From DATLGB01 sp963726825 (GTDB taxonomy: Bacteria > Actinomycetota > Thermoleophilia > Solirubrobacterales > Solirubrobacteraceae), in assembly GCA_963726825.1 (NCBI GenBank), contig CAVSDT010000001.1:248001-312000 (forward strand): DNA of 64,000 nucleotides, given 5' to 3'. Positions 50,083 to 58,229 of the stretch are shown piece by piece. Within the stretch, counting starts at the first letter, position 1. Every line of letters starts with the position of its first letter. The position numbers were made by a program, and so were the translations under genes. The notes below the pieces were generated by a model. The model had not been told where the DNA came from and did no database searches. It saw only the letters and a list, made by a program, of their open reading frames with translations.

Positions 50083-51447
50083 GTGTGGCTGCACGTGCGC
50101 AGCGGGCCGGGGGCGGGCGCGGCGGTCGAGCTGCCCGGCGACCGGCCGTTCGTGCTCGGCCGGCAGGCGGGCACCGACCTCGTCGTGCGCGACGAGCGCG
50201 CGTCGCGCCGGCACCTCGAGCTCGTCCCGCTCGGTGACGGCCGCTGGCGGATGACCGACCTCGGGACCGCCAACGGCACGACGCTGGACGGGATCCCGGT
50301 ACGCACCGCCGTCCTCGAGGGCGGCGAGGACCTGCGGATCGGGGACGTCGTGATCGGGGTCAGCGTCGCCTCCCCCGACGGCGAGGTGCGACAGCCGCCC
50401 GCCGCCCCGCGGCCGGCGGCCGCACCCGAGCTCGCGACCCGCTCGATGGTGCTGCGGATGGTGGCGACCTCGACCCGCCGCAGCCGGCGCGTGGTCGTCG
50501 CGGCGGGTGCGCTCGTGGCCGTCGCAGCCGTCGTCGTCGTGATCCTCATCACGCGCGGCTCGGCCGACGAGCGGCTTCCGGCGGTGCTCGCGCGCGTCAC
50601 GCCGTCGCTCGTGCTCCTCACGACCGGGGACGCCGGGATGGGCGGCACGGGATCGGGCTGGCGCCTGGCCCCCGACGCCGTCGTCACCGCCGCCCACGTC
50701 GTCAACCAGGGCCCGGCCGTCCGCACCCCCGCCGGGGCCGCGACCGTGCTCGGGGTCGCCCCGTGCGAGGACCTCGCGGTGCTGCGCGCCCCCGGCCGCG
50801 GCACGCCGGCGAGGCTGTCCGCCGACCCCGCCGCGACGGGCGAGACGGTGGTGGCGACCGGCTTCCAACCGGGGTCGAAGGGGGCGATCGCCACCCGCGG
50901 CGTCGTCTCCTCCGTCGGCGTGGCGGTCACCGATCCCGCTCCCGACGTGCCGGCCTACGGCAACGTCCTGCAGACCGACACGGCGCTCAACCCCGGCCTG
51001 TCCGGCGGCCCGCTGCTCGACCTGGACGGCCGCGTCGTCGCGGTCGACGTCGCCGCGCGCTCCACCGGCTCGGACGGCCGCGCGCTCCAGGGCGTCAACT
51101 ACGCCGTGCCGATCGCGCGCGCCCTTCCCGTCCTGCGCGGCCTGCGCGCCGGCCGCTCGACGGCCTGGACGGGCTTCACCTTCGCCTACCCGACCGACGC
51201 CGAGCTGCGCGAGGCGGATCTGCCGCCAGGCCTGCGCATCACCGGCGCCGTCCCCGGGACGCCCGCCGCGAAGGCCGGGCTGGCCCCCGGGACGCTGATC
51301 GCCGGCGTCGACGGCGAGGCGATCGAGAACACCCTCGCGTCGCTGTGCGACCGGCTGCAGGGGCGCGTGACCGGCGACGAGGTCGTCCTCAACGTCGTGG
51401 TCCCCGGCCGCGCCCAGACCCGGCAGGTGCGGCTGCGCCTCGCCTGA
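50083..51447 (+). CDS. FHA-TM-trypsin-PDZ (HtrA-like) protease
   Basis: 454 aa from GTG 50083. Cytoplasmic FHA domain (about 5-100) with FVLGRQAGTDLVV, SRRHLEL and DLGTANGTT; one TM (about 138-158: VVVAAGALVAVAAVVVVILI); extracytoplasmic S1C protease with His in VVTAAHVV, Asp in CEDLAVLRAP and Ser in NPGLSGGPLLDLDG; PDZ domain (about 375-450, LRITGAVPGTPAAKAGLAPG). The FHA end can bind phosphothreonine made by the kinase upstream, so phosphorylation may control the protease across the membrane (inference). Confidence 0.92.
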   Translation: MWLHVRSGPGAGAAVELPGDRPFVLGRQAGTDLVVRDERASRRHLELVPLGDGRWRMTDLGTANGTTLDGIPVRTAVLEGGEDLRIGDVVIGVSVASPDGEVRQPPAAPRPAAAPELATRSMVLRMVATSTRRSRRVVVAAGALVAVAAVVVVILITRGSADERLPAVLARVTPSLVLLTTGDAGMGGTGSGWRLAPDAVVTAAHVVNQGPAVRTPAGAATVLGVAPCEDLAVLRAPGRGTPARLSADPAATGETVVATGFQPGSKGAIATRGVVSSVGVAVTDPAPDVPAYGNVLQTDTALNPGLSGGPLLDLDGRVVAVDVAARSTGSDGRALQGVNYAVPIARALPVLRGLRAGRSTAWTGFTFAYPTDAELREADLPPGLRITGAVPGTPAAKAGLAPGTLIAGVDGEAIENTLASLCDRLQGRVTGDEVVLNVVVPGRAQTRQVRLRLA

Positions 51448-51498
51448 CCCGCGGCGCTCGGCCCGCCCAGCCTGCGCCCGACGTGGCAGGCTGCGGCC

Positions 51499-52146
51499 AT
51501 GACGCCCCGTCTGTGGTCCTGGAGCCTCTCCCCCTTCGCCGGCAAGGCGCGCGTCGCCCTCGTGCGCAAGGAGGTGGAGGTCGAGCTGATCGAGGTGCAC
51601 CCGGTCAACCGGCCGCCGCAGCTGCGGCGGATGAACCCCACCAACCGCGTCCCGGTGCTCGAGCTCGAGGACGTCGCCGTGCGGGAGTCGACCCCGATCT
51701 GCGAGTGGGCGGAGGAGACCGGGTCCGGGCCGTCCCTCTGGCCCGCCGACCCCGCGTTGCGCGCCGCTGCCCGCGGCCTGCTGCGCTGGGTCGACGACGA
51801 GCTGACGACCTCGTTCTTCCTCTCCATGCGCAAGCAGGCGTTCGGGCTCGCCGAGGGCGACCCCGAGGACCTCGTCGCGACCCTCCAGGCGCGGCTCACC
51901 CGCCGCTGGCCGACGCTCGAGGCCCTGCTCACCCGCACGGACGGTCCGTGGCTGTTCGCCGGCCACGAGCCGACGTTGCCCGACCTCGCCGCGCTGCCGC
52001 TCGCCGTCCGGGTCGCCGAGTGGGCGCCGCAGCTGCAGCCCGATCCCGACGCCCAGCCCCACGCCGCCGCCTGGCTGCACGCGCTGCGCGACCGGCCGGA
52101 GGCCCCCGAGGTCGGCCGGGAGGGGAGCCCCGCCCCCGAGGCGTAG
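51499..52146 (+). CDS. Glutathione S-transferase-like protein
   Basis: 215 aa. N-terminal thioredoxin-fold half: RLWSWSLSPFAGKARVALVR, NRVPVLELEDVAVRESTPIC (cis-Pro and E-S motif); C-terminal helical half (about 85-205) with WLFAGHEPTLPDLAALPLAV, the conserved capping Asp. Actinobacteria mostly lack glutathione, so the cofactor may be another thiol or the protein may be structural. In the same direction as the protease and aldo/keto reductase. Confidence 0.82.
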   Translation: MTPRLWSWSLSPFAGKARVALVRKEVEVELIEVHPVNRPPQLRRMNPTNRVPVLELEDVAVRESTPICEWAEETGSGPSLWPADPALRAAARGLLRWVDDELTTSFFLSMRKQAFGLAEGDPEDLVATLQARLTRRWPTLEALLTRTDGPWLFAGHEPTLPDLAALPLAVRVAEWAPQLQPDPDAQPHAAAWLHALRDRPEAPEVGREGSPAPEA

Positions 52147-52218
52147 GCCGCGCCGCCGGAACCGGGGGCGGGAGACCGCGCGGTGATTGCGGCGGCAACG
52201 AGCGGGCAGACCGAGACC

Positions 52219-53049
52219 ATGCCCACCGAACTCCAGATCCCCCAGATCGAGCTCAACGACGGGGAGTCGATCCCCCAGTTCGGGCTCGGCGTCTTCCAGG
52301 TCCCCGAGGACGCGACGTTCGAGAACGTCCAGACCGCGATCGAGCTCGGCTACCGCCACATCGACACGGCGAAGGCCTACGGCAACGAGGCCGAGGTCGG
52401 CCAGGCCATCAAGGCCTCCGGCATCCCGCGTGAGGCGTTCTTCGTCACGACGAAGTGCTTCAACGACGACCACGGCTACGACCAGGCGACGCGCGCGCTG
52501 AAGACCTCGCTCGGCAAGCTCGAGCTCGACCACGTCGATCTCTACCTCATCCACTGGCCGGTCCCCTCAAAGGACCTCTACGTCCCGACCTGGCAGGCGT
52601 TCGTGGACGCGAAGGCCGCCGGGCTCGTGCGCTCCATCGGCGTGTCGAACTTCCAGGCGTCGCACCTGCAGCGGATCGTCGACGAGACCGGCGTGACCCC
52701 GGCGGTCAACCAGATCGAGCTCCATCCCTACCTCCAGCAGGCCGGGCTGCGGCGCGAGCACGCCGACCGCGGCATCGTCACGGAGGCCTGGAGCCCGATC
52801 GCGCAGGGCAAGGTGCTCGACGACGAGGTCATCGTCGCCATCGCCGAGGCCCACGGCAGGACGCCCGGCCAGATCGTGCTGCGCTGGCACGTGCAGCTGG
52901 GCAACGTCGTGTTCCCCAAGTCGATCAACCCCGAGCGCCTGCGGGAGAACATCGACGTCTTCGACTTCCACCTCTCCGCGGACGAGATGGACCGGATCGA
53001 GGCGCTCGACCGCGGCGAGCGGACGGGCCCGGACCCCGACACCTTCTAG
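52219..53049 (+). CDS. Aldo/keto reductase
   Basis: 276 aa from ATG 52219. TIM-barrel AKR with the tetrad Asp in YRHIDTAKAYGNE (also the Tyr), Lys in FFVTTKCFND and His in LYLIHWPVPS; NADPH-binding VVFPKSINPERLRENI near the C-terminus. Resembles 2,5-diketo-D-gluconate reductase-type AKRs of actinobacteria. GTG 52183 is an in-frame alternative start, but the ATG gives the usual beginning (PTELQIPQIELNDG). Confidence 0.9.
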   Translation: MPTELQIPQIELNDGESIPQFGLGVFQVPEDATFENVQTAIELGYRHIDTAKAYGNEAEVGQAIKASGIPREAFFVTTKCFNDDHGYDQATRALKTSLGKLELDHVDLYLIHWPVPSKDLYVPTWQAFVDAKAAGLVRSIGVSNFQASHLQRIVDETGVTPAVNQIELHPYLQQAGLRREHADRGIVTEAWSPIAQGKVLDDEVIVAIAEAHGRTPGQIVLRWHVQLGNVVFPKSINPERLRENIDVFDFHLSADEMDRIEALDRGERTGPDPDTF

Positions 53050-53095
53050 CCGTGCGCCCGCGCCGCGGCGCGACTTCGTATCTTCCGCGGTCGAG

Positions 53096-53581
53096 ATGAC
53101 CAACGCGGACGACATGCTCAAGACGGCTGCGGCGAGGACCGCGGACCTCGCCGCCCCGGGCCTCTCCCCGAGGCCCGGCCGGAAGGTCGCGGTGCTGACG
53201 TGCATGGACACGCGCATCGACACCTTCCCGATGCTCGGCCTCGAGCGCGGCGACGCCCACATCCTGCGCAACGCCGGCGGCCTGGCGACCGACGACGCGA
53301 TCCGCTCCCTGAGCATCTCCCAGCGCCTGCTGGGCACGGAGGAGGTCGTCGTCGTCATGCACGAGGGCTGCGGCCTCAACGGCGCATCCGAGGACGACTT
53401 CAAGGCCCAGCTGGCCGCCGACGGGGTGCTGCCGTCGTGGCGGCTCGGGGCCTTCGACGACGTCGAGGCCACGCTGCGCCACTCGCTGCAGCGGCTGCGC
53501 TCGAGCCCGGAGCTGCCGGCGCGCGACCACATCCGGGGGTTCGTGTTCGACCCCGAGACCGGCGGGTTGCGCGAGGTCTGA
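53096..53581 (+). CDS. Beta-class carbonic anhydrase
   Basis: 161 aa. Zinc site Cys and Asp/Arg dyad in VLTCMDTRIDTF (C37, D39, R41), second zinc ligands in MHEGCGLN (His, Cys). Short form common in actinobacteria (Rv1284-like). Interconverts CO2 and bicarbonate in the cytoplasm. Lies 447 bases before kaiC with a small membrane protein in between. Confidence 0.92.
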   Translation: MTNADDMLKTAAARTADLAAPGLSPRPGRKVAVLTCMDTRIDTFPMLGLERGDAHILRNAGGLATDDAIRSLSISQRLLGTEEVVVVMHEGCGLNGASEDDFKAQLAADGVLPSWRLGAFDDVEATLRHSLQRLRSSPELPARDHIRGFVFDPETGGLREV

Positions 53582-53619
53582 TCGTCAGGACCGGGGCGCG
53601 CGGTCCGTTGGGTGTCTCG

Positions 53620-53982
53620 ATGGTCTCCCGCCACCTCGATCCGCGCGCCGTCCTGGCGCTGCTGCGCGCCGTCTCGGCGGGGCGGCTCGCGGCCGCCGTG
53701 TTCGCCGTCTGGTACCTCACGCCGGTGGATCCCGCGTCGCCGCTGCTGAGCTGGGCGGTCGCGGTGCCGATCGCGCTCGGCGGCTGGTACGCGGCGTTCT
53801 CCGCCGTCGTGTCGCTGCACCGTGCGGTCCCGGCCGGCCTGCGCACCCAGGCCGCCTGGACGGTCATCGCCTGCGGCTCGGCGTGGATCCTCGTGCTCGC
53901 ACCGCTCCAGGCCTGGCTGTACGCCTTCACCGCGCTGTGCGCGGCCGCGTTCGCCGTCACGGGCGCGCTGCGGCGCCCCTGA
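53620..53982 (+). CDS. Small membrane protein, four TM, unknown function
   Basis: 120 aa from ATG 53620. About four hydrophobic helices: RLAAAVFAVWYLTPV, LLSWAVAVPIALGGWYAAFS, AAWTVIACGSAWILVLAPL, AWLYAFTALCAAAFAVTGAL. No recognised domain. It lies between carbonic anhydrase and kaiC in the same direction, possibly in one transcript. No strong ribosome-binding site; a TTG 12 bases upstream is an alternative start. Confidence 0.6.
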   Translation: MVSRHLDPRAVLALLRAVSAGRLAAAVFAVWYLTPVDPASPLLSWAVAVPIALGGWYAAFSAVVSLHRAVPAGLRTQAAWTVIACGSAWILVLAPLQAWLYAFTALCAAAFAVTGALRRP

Positions 53983-54027
53983 ACCCCGCGGGCTACCGGT
54001 CCTCGCGCCGATCTGAGAGGCTTCCAG

Positions 54028-55713
54028 GTGGTGCAGGACGTCCTCTCGAAGGCGGGCACGGGGATCCCCGGCCTCGATCAGATCACCGAGGGCGGGTTGC
54101 CGCGCGGGCGCCCGACGCTCGTCTGCGGCAGCGCCGGCTGCGGCAAGACCCTGCTCGGGATGCAGTTCCTCGTGCGCGGGGTGCAGGACCACGACGAGCC
54201 GGGGCTGTTCGTCTCCTTCGAGGAGTCGATCGCGGAGCTCGCAACGAACGTCGCCTCCCTCGGCTGGGACGTCGACGCGCTGCAGGAGCGGGGCATGCTC
54301 ACGCTCGATCACGTGCGGGTGCGCCCCTCCGAGATCGAGGAGACCGGCGCGTGGGACCTCGAGGGCCTGTTCATCCGCCTCGGGGCCCTCGTCGACGCGA
54401 TCGGCGCCAAGCGCGTCGTGATCGACACCCTCGAGGTGCTCTTCGGCGCCCTGCGCGACGAGGCGACGCTGCGCTCGGAGCTGCGGCGCCTGTTCGTCTG
54501 GCTCAAGGACCGCGGCCTCACGGCGATCATCACCGCCGAGCGCGGCGAGGGCACGCTGACGCGCTACGGCATCGAGGAGTACGTCTCGGACTGCGTGATC
54601 CTGCTCGACCACCGCGTGGACGAGAGCGTGTCCACGCGGCGCCTGCGGGTGGTCAAGTACCGCGGCTCGAGCCACTCGACGGACGAGACGCCGTTCATGA
54701 TCGACGACAACGGCTTCCGTGTCATGCCGATCTCCTCCCTGGGCCTCGAGCACGACGCGCCGACGGAGCGGGTGTCGACCGGGGTCGCGCGGCTGGACAC
54801 GATGCTCGACGGCAAGGGGTACTTCCGCGGCGGCAGCATGCTGATCTCCGGAACGCCGGGGGCGGGGAAGTCGACGCTGTCGGCGAGCTTCGTCCGCGCC
54901 GGCTGCGAGCGGGGCGAGCGGGCGGTCGTGTTCGCCTTCGAGGAGTCGCCCGAGCAGCTGATGCGCAACCAGCGCTCCGTCGGCATCGACCTGCGGCCCC
55001 ACGTCGAGTCCGGCCTGCTGCGGATCGTGTCCTCCCGTCCCAGCTCGCACGGGCTCGAGACGCACCTCGCGATCATCATCCGCGAGCTCGACGACCACGA
55101 CCCCCAGCTCGTCGTGGTCGACCCGCTCAGCGCGTTCGGCTCGAGCGCGGCCGACCGCGAGGCGATGCTCACCCGCCTCGTCGACCTGCTCAAGTCGCGC
55201 GGCATCACCGCCGTCTGCACGTCGCTGACCACGGAGGCCAACGACGTCTCCGGTCTGGGGATCTCGAGCGTCATCGACGCGTGGATCCACCTCGCCTCCG
55301 TGCAGCACAACGGCGAGCGCAACCGCAGCCTCACCATCATCAAGGCCCGCGGCACCGGGCACTCCAACCAGGTGCGCGAGTTCCTCATGTCGCGCGACGG
55401 GCTCGAGCTCGTCGACGTCTACACGAGCGGGGCCGAGGTGGTCATGGGCAGCGCGCGCCAGGCGCGCGAGGCGGAGGCGGCGGCGGCCATCGCCGACCGC
55501 CAGGCGCGCGCCGAGGCCAAGCGCCGGCTCGCCGACCGCCGCCGCGCGGCCGTGGAGGCCCAGATCGAGACCCTGCGCAACGAGCTCGCGTCCGAGCTCG
55601 AAGCGCTCGACCAGGAGATCCGCTCCGAGGAGGCCGCAGCAGGCCAGCGGGAGGCCGACACGGCCGCGCTGGCCTCGGCCCGTCAGGCGGAGCACCAGGA
55701 GACGACCACATGA
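54028..55713 (+). CDS. kaiC: KaiC-like two-domain RecA-fold ATPase with coiled-coil tail
   Basis: 561 aa from GTG 54028 (GAGAGG upstream). CI: Walker A GSAGCGKT (34-41), catalytic Glu pair in SFEES (65-66). CII: Walker A GTPGAGKS (275-282), Glu pair in FAFEES (305-306), and GISSVIDAW with Ser413-Ser414 at the place of the Ser431/Thr432 phosphosites of Synechococcus KaiC, followed by KARGTGHSNQVREFLM as in true KaiC. Instead of the short A-loop tail it ends in ~85 residues rich in A/E/R (about 475-561) predicted as coiled coil. Coupled by ATGA to kaiB; no kaiA or sasA seen. Confidence 0.9.
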   Translation: MVQDVLSKAGTGIPGLDQITEGGLPRGRPTLVCGSAGCGKTLLGMQFLVRGVQDHDEPGLFVSFEESIAELATNVASLGWDVDALQERGMLTLDHVRVRPSEIEETGAWDLEGLFIRLGALVDAIGAKRVVIDTLEVLFGALRDEATLRSELRRLFVWLKDRGLTAIITAERGEGTLTRYGIEEYVSDCVILLDHRVDESVSTRRLRVVKYRGSSHSTDETPFMIDDNGFRVMPISSLGLEHDAPTERVSTGVARLDTMLDGKGYFRGGSMLISGTPGAGKSTLSASFVRAGCERGERAVVFAFEESPEQLMRNQRSVGIDLRPHVESGLLRIVSSRPSSHGLETHLAIIIRELDDHDPQLVVVDPLSAFGSSAADREAMLTRLVDLLKSRGITAVCTSLTTEANDVSGLGISSVIDAWIHLASVQHNGERNRSLTIIKARGTGHSNQVREFLMSRDGLELVDVYTSGAEVVMGSARQAREAEAAAAIADRQARAEAKRRLADRRRAAVEAQIETLRNELASELEALDQEIRSEEAAAGQREADTAALASARQAEHQETTT

Positions 55714-56003
55714 CCGCCGATGACCGCTGGCGCCTGCGCCTCTACGTCGCCGGGCAGACCCCGAAGTCGCGCCAGGCACTCGTCAACCTCAAGCGCATCT
55801 GCGAGGAGCACCTCGCCGGCCGCTACGAGATCGAGGTGGTGGACCTCCTCGAGCACCCGCAGCTCGCCCGCGGCGACGAGATCATCGCCGTCCCCACCCT
55901 CGTCCGGCAGCTGCCCGAGCCGATCACCAAGATCATCGGCGACCTCTCCGACACCGAGCGTGTGCTCGTCGGCCTGCAGCTCACGCCGGACCTCGCCGTC
56001 TAG
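55710..56003 (+). CDS. kaiB: KaiB-like protein
   Basis: 97 aa. LRLYVAGQTPKSRQALVNLK, EIEVVDLLEHPQLARGDEII, AVPTLVRQLPEPITKIIGDL and VLVGLQL are the KaiB signature (thioredoxin-like, fold-switching family). ATG overlaps the kaiC stop. Length matches KaiB (~100 aa) rather than the SasA N-domain. Its stop overlaps the convergent hydrolase by four bases. In cyanobacteria KaiB binds CI of phosphorylated KaiC; the same contact here is inference. Confidence 0.92.
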   Translation: MTADDRWRLRLYVAGQTPKSRQALVNLKRICEEHLAGRYEIEVVDLLEHPQLARGDEIIAVPTLVRQLPEPITKIIGDLSDTERVLVGLQLTPDLAV

Positions 56004-56881
56004 GTCACGGCGGCCAGGAAACGCACCAGCGCGGCGTTGACCGCCTCGGGCGCCTGCTGGTTGACCCAGTGCCCGGCGCCGGGCACGACCACCGACTCGC
56101 GCAGGTCCGTGACCCAGCCCTCCATCGCCTCCGGCGGGGCGAACCTGCGCACGGGGTCGCGCTCGCCGGTCAGGAACAGCGCCGGCTGGTCGATCGTGCG
56201 GTCCGCGAAAGGCTGGTTGCGCTCCCAGTCGCGGTCCATGTTGCGGTAGAGGCCGAGGCCGCCGCGGAAGCCGGTCCGCTCGAACGCGTCGACGTAGACG
56301 GCGAGCTCGGCGTCGGTCATGAAGGGCGGCGTCGGCGGGTCCTCCGTCTCGTCCGCGGCCCAGGCGGCGTTCCACACGCGCGGCGTCGCGAGGGTGCGGC
56401 GGACGTCGCGCGCCAGCGCCGCCTCCGCCTCCGGCGTCTGCAGCCAGAGCATGTAGAAGTCCGCGCCGAGGTGGCGGCGCATGATCGGGACCGGCGGCGC
56501 GGGGGCCGGCGGCATGAACGGGACGCTCAGCCCCGCCACGGCCCTGACGCACTCCGGCCGCCGCCACGCGGTCTTCCAGGCGATGTCCGCCCCCCAGTCG
56601 TGGCCCACCACGACCGCCTGCTCCCGCCCGGCGGCCTCGATCAGCCCGGCGACGTCCTCGACGTGGGCGGTGACGCCGAGGTCCTCGACGGCCGCCGGCG
56701 CGTCCGAGCCGCCGAACCCGCGCAGGTCGGGGACGAGGACGCGGTAGCCCGCCTCCGCCAGCGAAGGGACCTGGTGGCGCCAGGAGAACCCGAGCTCCGG
56801 GAACCCGTGGAGGAGGACGACGAGCGGGCCGTCCGCGGGACCGTGCTCGGTGACGTGGAGCTCGATGCCGTTGACCCGCAT
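56000..56881 (-). CDS. Epoxide-hydrolase-like alpha/beta hydrolase
   Basis: 293 aa. Oxyanion loop LLHGFPELGFSWRHQ, nucleophile Asp in VVVGHDWGADIAWKTA (about 101), catalytic His in VVPGAGHWVNQQAPEAVNAA (about 272) and DLRGFGGSDAP are typical of soluble epoxide hydrolases; the lid Tyr pair may include YMLWLQTPE and GGLGLYRNMDRDWE. Probably detoxifies epoxides or a related ester. Convergent with kaiB. Confidence 0.85.
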   Translation of the reverse strand: MRVNGIELHVTEHGPADGPLVVLLHGFPELGFSWRHQVPSLAEAGYRVLVPDLRGFGGSDAPAAVEDLGVTAHVEDVAGLIEAAGREQAVVVGHDWGADIAWKTAWRRPECVRAVAGLSVPFMPPAPAPPVPIMRRHLGADFYMLWLQTPEAEAALARDVRRTLATPRVWNAAWAADETEDPPTPPFMTDAELAVYVDAFERTGFRGGLGLYRNMDRDWERNQPFADRTIDQPALFLTGERDPVRRFAPPEAMEGWVTDLRESVVVPGAGHWVNQQAPEAVNAALVRFLAAVT

Positions 56882-56908
56882 CGCCGGAGCCTACGGCCGG
56901 CGCGGACC

Positions 56909-58042
56909 TCAGCCCCGCGGCCTGCCGGCCCGCCGCTTCGGCTTCAGGGTCAGGTTCCGGCTCGTGCTGCCCGTCTGGCCGCCGAAGTCGACCACGACCT
57001 TGACCGGGGTCCGCCGCGCCTTCGCCAGCCGGCGGCCGAGCCGGTTGAGCTTCACGCGGACCTTGCGGCCCTTGCCCTGCTTGAGCGAGAACGCCCGCTT
57101 GCCGAGGGAGCGGACCCGCCGCTTGGCCGCCGCTGCGACCGGTCGGCGGCTGAGGACGTTGAGGGTGCCGGCGCAGGTGACCTGGAGGCAGTCCAGCACG
57201 ACGTCGAGCGCGCCGCCGATCGGGCGCAGGACCGAGCCGCCGATCGTCGTGATGTCCGTCGGGCGCAGGACGACAGGGTTCGCAGCCGCGCCGGGACCGC
57301 CGCCGGGACCGGGTCCGGGCGTCGGGGCGACGGGCCCCGCGGTCGGCGTGAACGTGTACTGCAGCAGCACGTCGAGGCCGCCCTGGTGGCCGGAGGCGAA
57401 CGCGCCCCCGGTTCCCGTTCCGTTGGCCTCGCTGAGCTTCGGGTGAAACGAGCTCGACGTCACGTCGCCGGGCGTGAAGACCGCCGGGGAGAAGTTCGGG
57501 GTGAAGGCGAGCGGGAGCGTCCCGCCCGTCGGGGCGCTGAATCCGATCGCGTCCTGGGTGATGACGTTCGGCTGGCGGTTGCTCTCGACCGGCAGGTTCA
57601 CGGTGAACGTCGTCGTGGTGTTCGGCGCGGGCTGCAGCGGCGGCGTCTCGCGCACGAAGAAGCAGCACTTCGGCTCGCCGGAGACGGCGCCCAGCTGCGC
57701 GTTGGTCAGCTGCCGCAGGACGACGAACTGCAGCGGCGCGGGGTTGGCCCCGACCTTGACGGTGACCGTGGTGACGACCCCGTCGCCGGGCACGAAGCCC
57801 GTCCGTGCGTCGTTCGCGTTCCCGAACACGAAGCCCTGGTAGTAGGAGCACGTCGTCGCGCCCCACGGGTTCGGGACCGGCCCGCCGAGCGCGAAGTACG
57901 CGGCGCAGTCGTTGCCCTGGCCGGCGACGAACGGCGTCCGCTCGAGCGTCGACCCGCGGGTGGCGGTCTGCGCCCCGGCCGCGGCCGGCAGGACGGCGAG
58001 CGACAGGGCCAGCACGAGCAGCAGCGCGACGCGGCGGGACAT
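56909..58042 (-). CDS. Secreted protein of unknown function with basic tail
   Basis: 377 aa. Signal peptide RRVALLLVLALSLAVLPAAA, cleavage near AGAQ. The mature part (about 25-260) is beta-rich with two Cys-containing loops (GNDCAAYF, TTCSYYQG, then KCCFFVRE) and TPGPGPGGGPG linker. The last ~90 residues (from RRPVAAAAKRRV) are Lys/Arg-rich. No homologous family is recognised. It stands alone, upstream of tRNA-Arg. Confidence 0.7.
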   Translation of the reverse strand: MSRRVALLLVLALSLAVLPAAAGAQTATRGSTLERTPFVAGQGNDCAAYFALGGPVPNPWGATTCSYYQGFVFGNANDARTGFVPGDGVVTTVTVKVGANPAPLQFVVLRQLTNAQLGAVSGEPKCCFFVRETPPLQPAPNTTTTFTVNLPVESNRQPNVITQDAIGFSAPTGGTLPLAFTPNFSPAVFTPGDVTSSSFHPKLSEANGTGTGGAFASGHQGGLDVLLQYTFTPTAGPVAPTPGPGPGGGPGAAANPVVLRPTDITTIGGSVLRPIGGALDVVLDCLQVTCAGTLNVLSRRPVAAAAKRRVRSLGKRAFSLKQGKGRKVRVKLNRLGRRLAKARRTPVKVVVDFGGQTGSTSRNLTLKPKRRAGRPRG

Positions 58043-58095
58043 GCATCCACAACGCCCGCGGGCAGCCGCGCGTTACGCCGGCGGGCCTGAGACGA

Positions 58096-58123
58096 CGAAG
58101 GCCCCGCTCTCGCAGGGCCTTCG
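58096..58123 (-). terminator. Hairpin downstream of tRNA-Arg
   Basis: CGAAGGCCC, ten-base loop, GGGCCTTCG: a perfect nine-base stem seven bases beyond the tRNA 3' end and 53 bases before the start of the leftward secreted-protein gene. No U-run, as is common for GC-rich terminators. It separates tRNA transcription from the next gene. Confidence 0.65.
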
Positions 58124-58129
58124 ACAGGC

Positions 58130-58202
58130 GCGCCCGGAAGGATTCGAACCTCCGACTTCCTGCTCCGTAGGCAGGCGCTCTATCCAGCTGAGCTACGGGC
58201 GC
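58130..58202 (-). tRNA. tRNA-Arg (anticodon ACG)
   Basis: 73 nt cloverleaf on the minus strand: acceptor GCGCCCG pairing with CGGGCGC, D arm AGCTCAGCTGGATAGAGC, anticodon loop CTACGGA (ACG), T arm with GGTTCGAATCC. CCA is not encoded. A34 is the substrate of TadA (39613), which makes inosine so that all three CGU/CGC/CGA codons are read. Confidence 0.97.
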
Positions 58203-58229
58203 ACGCGACGGCGGAGTGTAGCGACCGGT

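Noticed and set aside
48607..52554. Open frame of about 1300 codons on the minus strand, antisense to the kinase, protease, GST and AKR genes
   Set aside because: It has no recognisable domain and mirrors the codon bias of the real genes on the plus strand; long antisense frames are expected at this GC content. Similar frames at 37342-40659 (plus) and 52567-55779 (minus) were rejected for the same reason.
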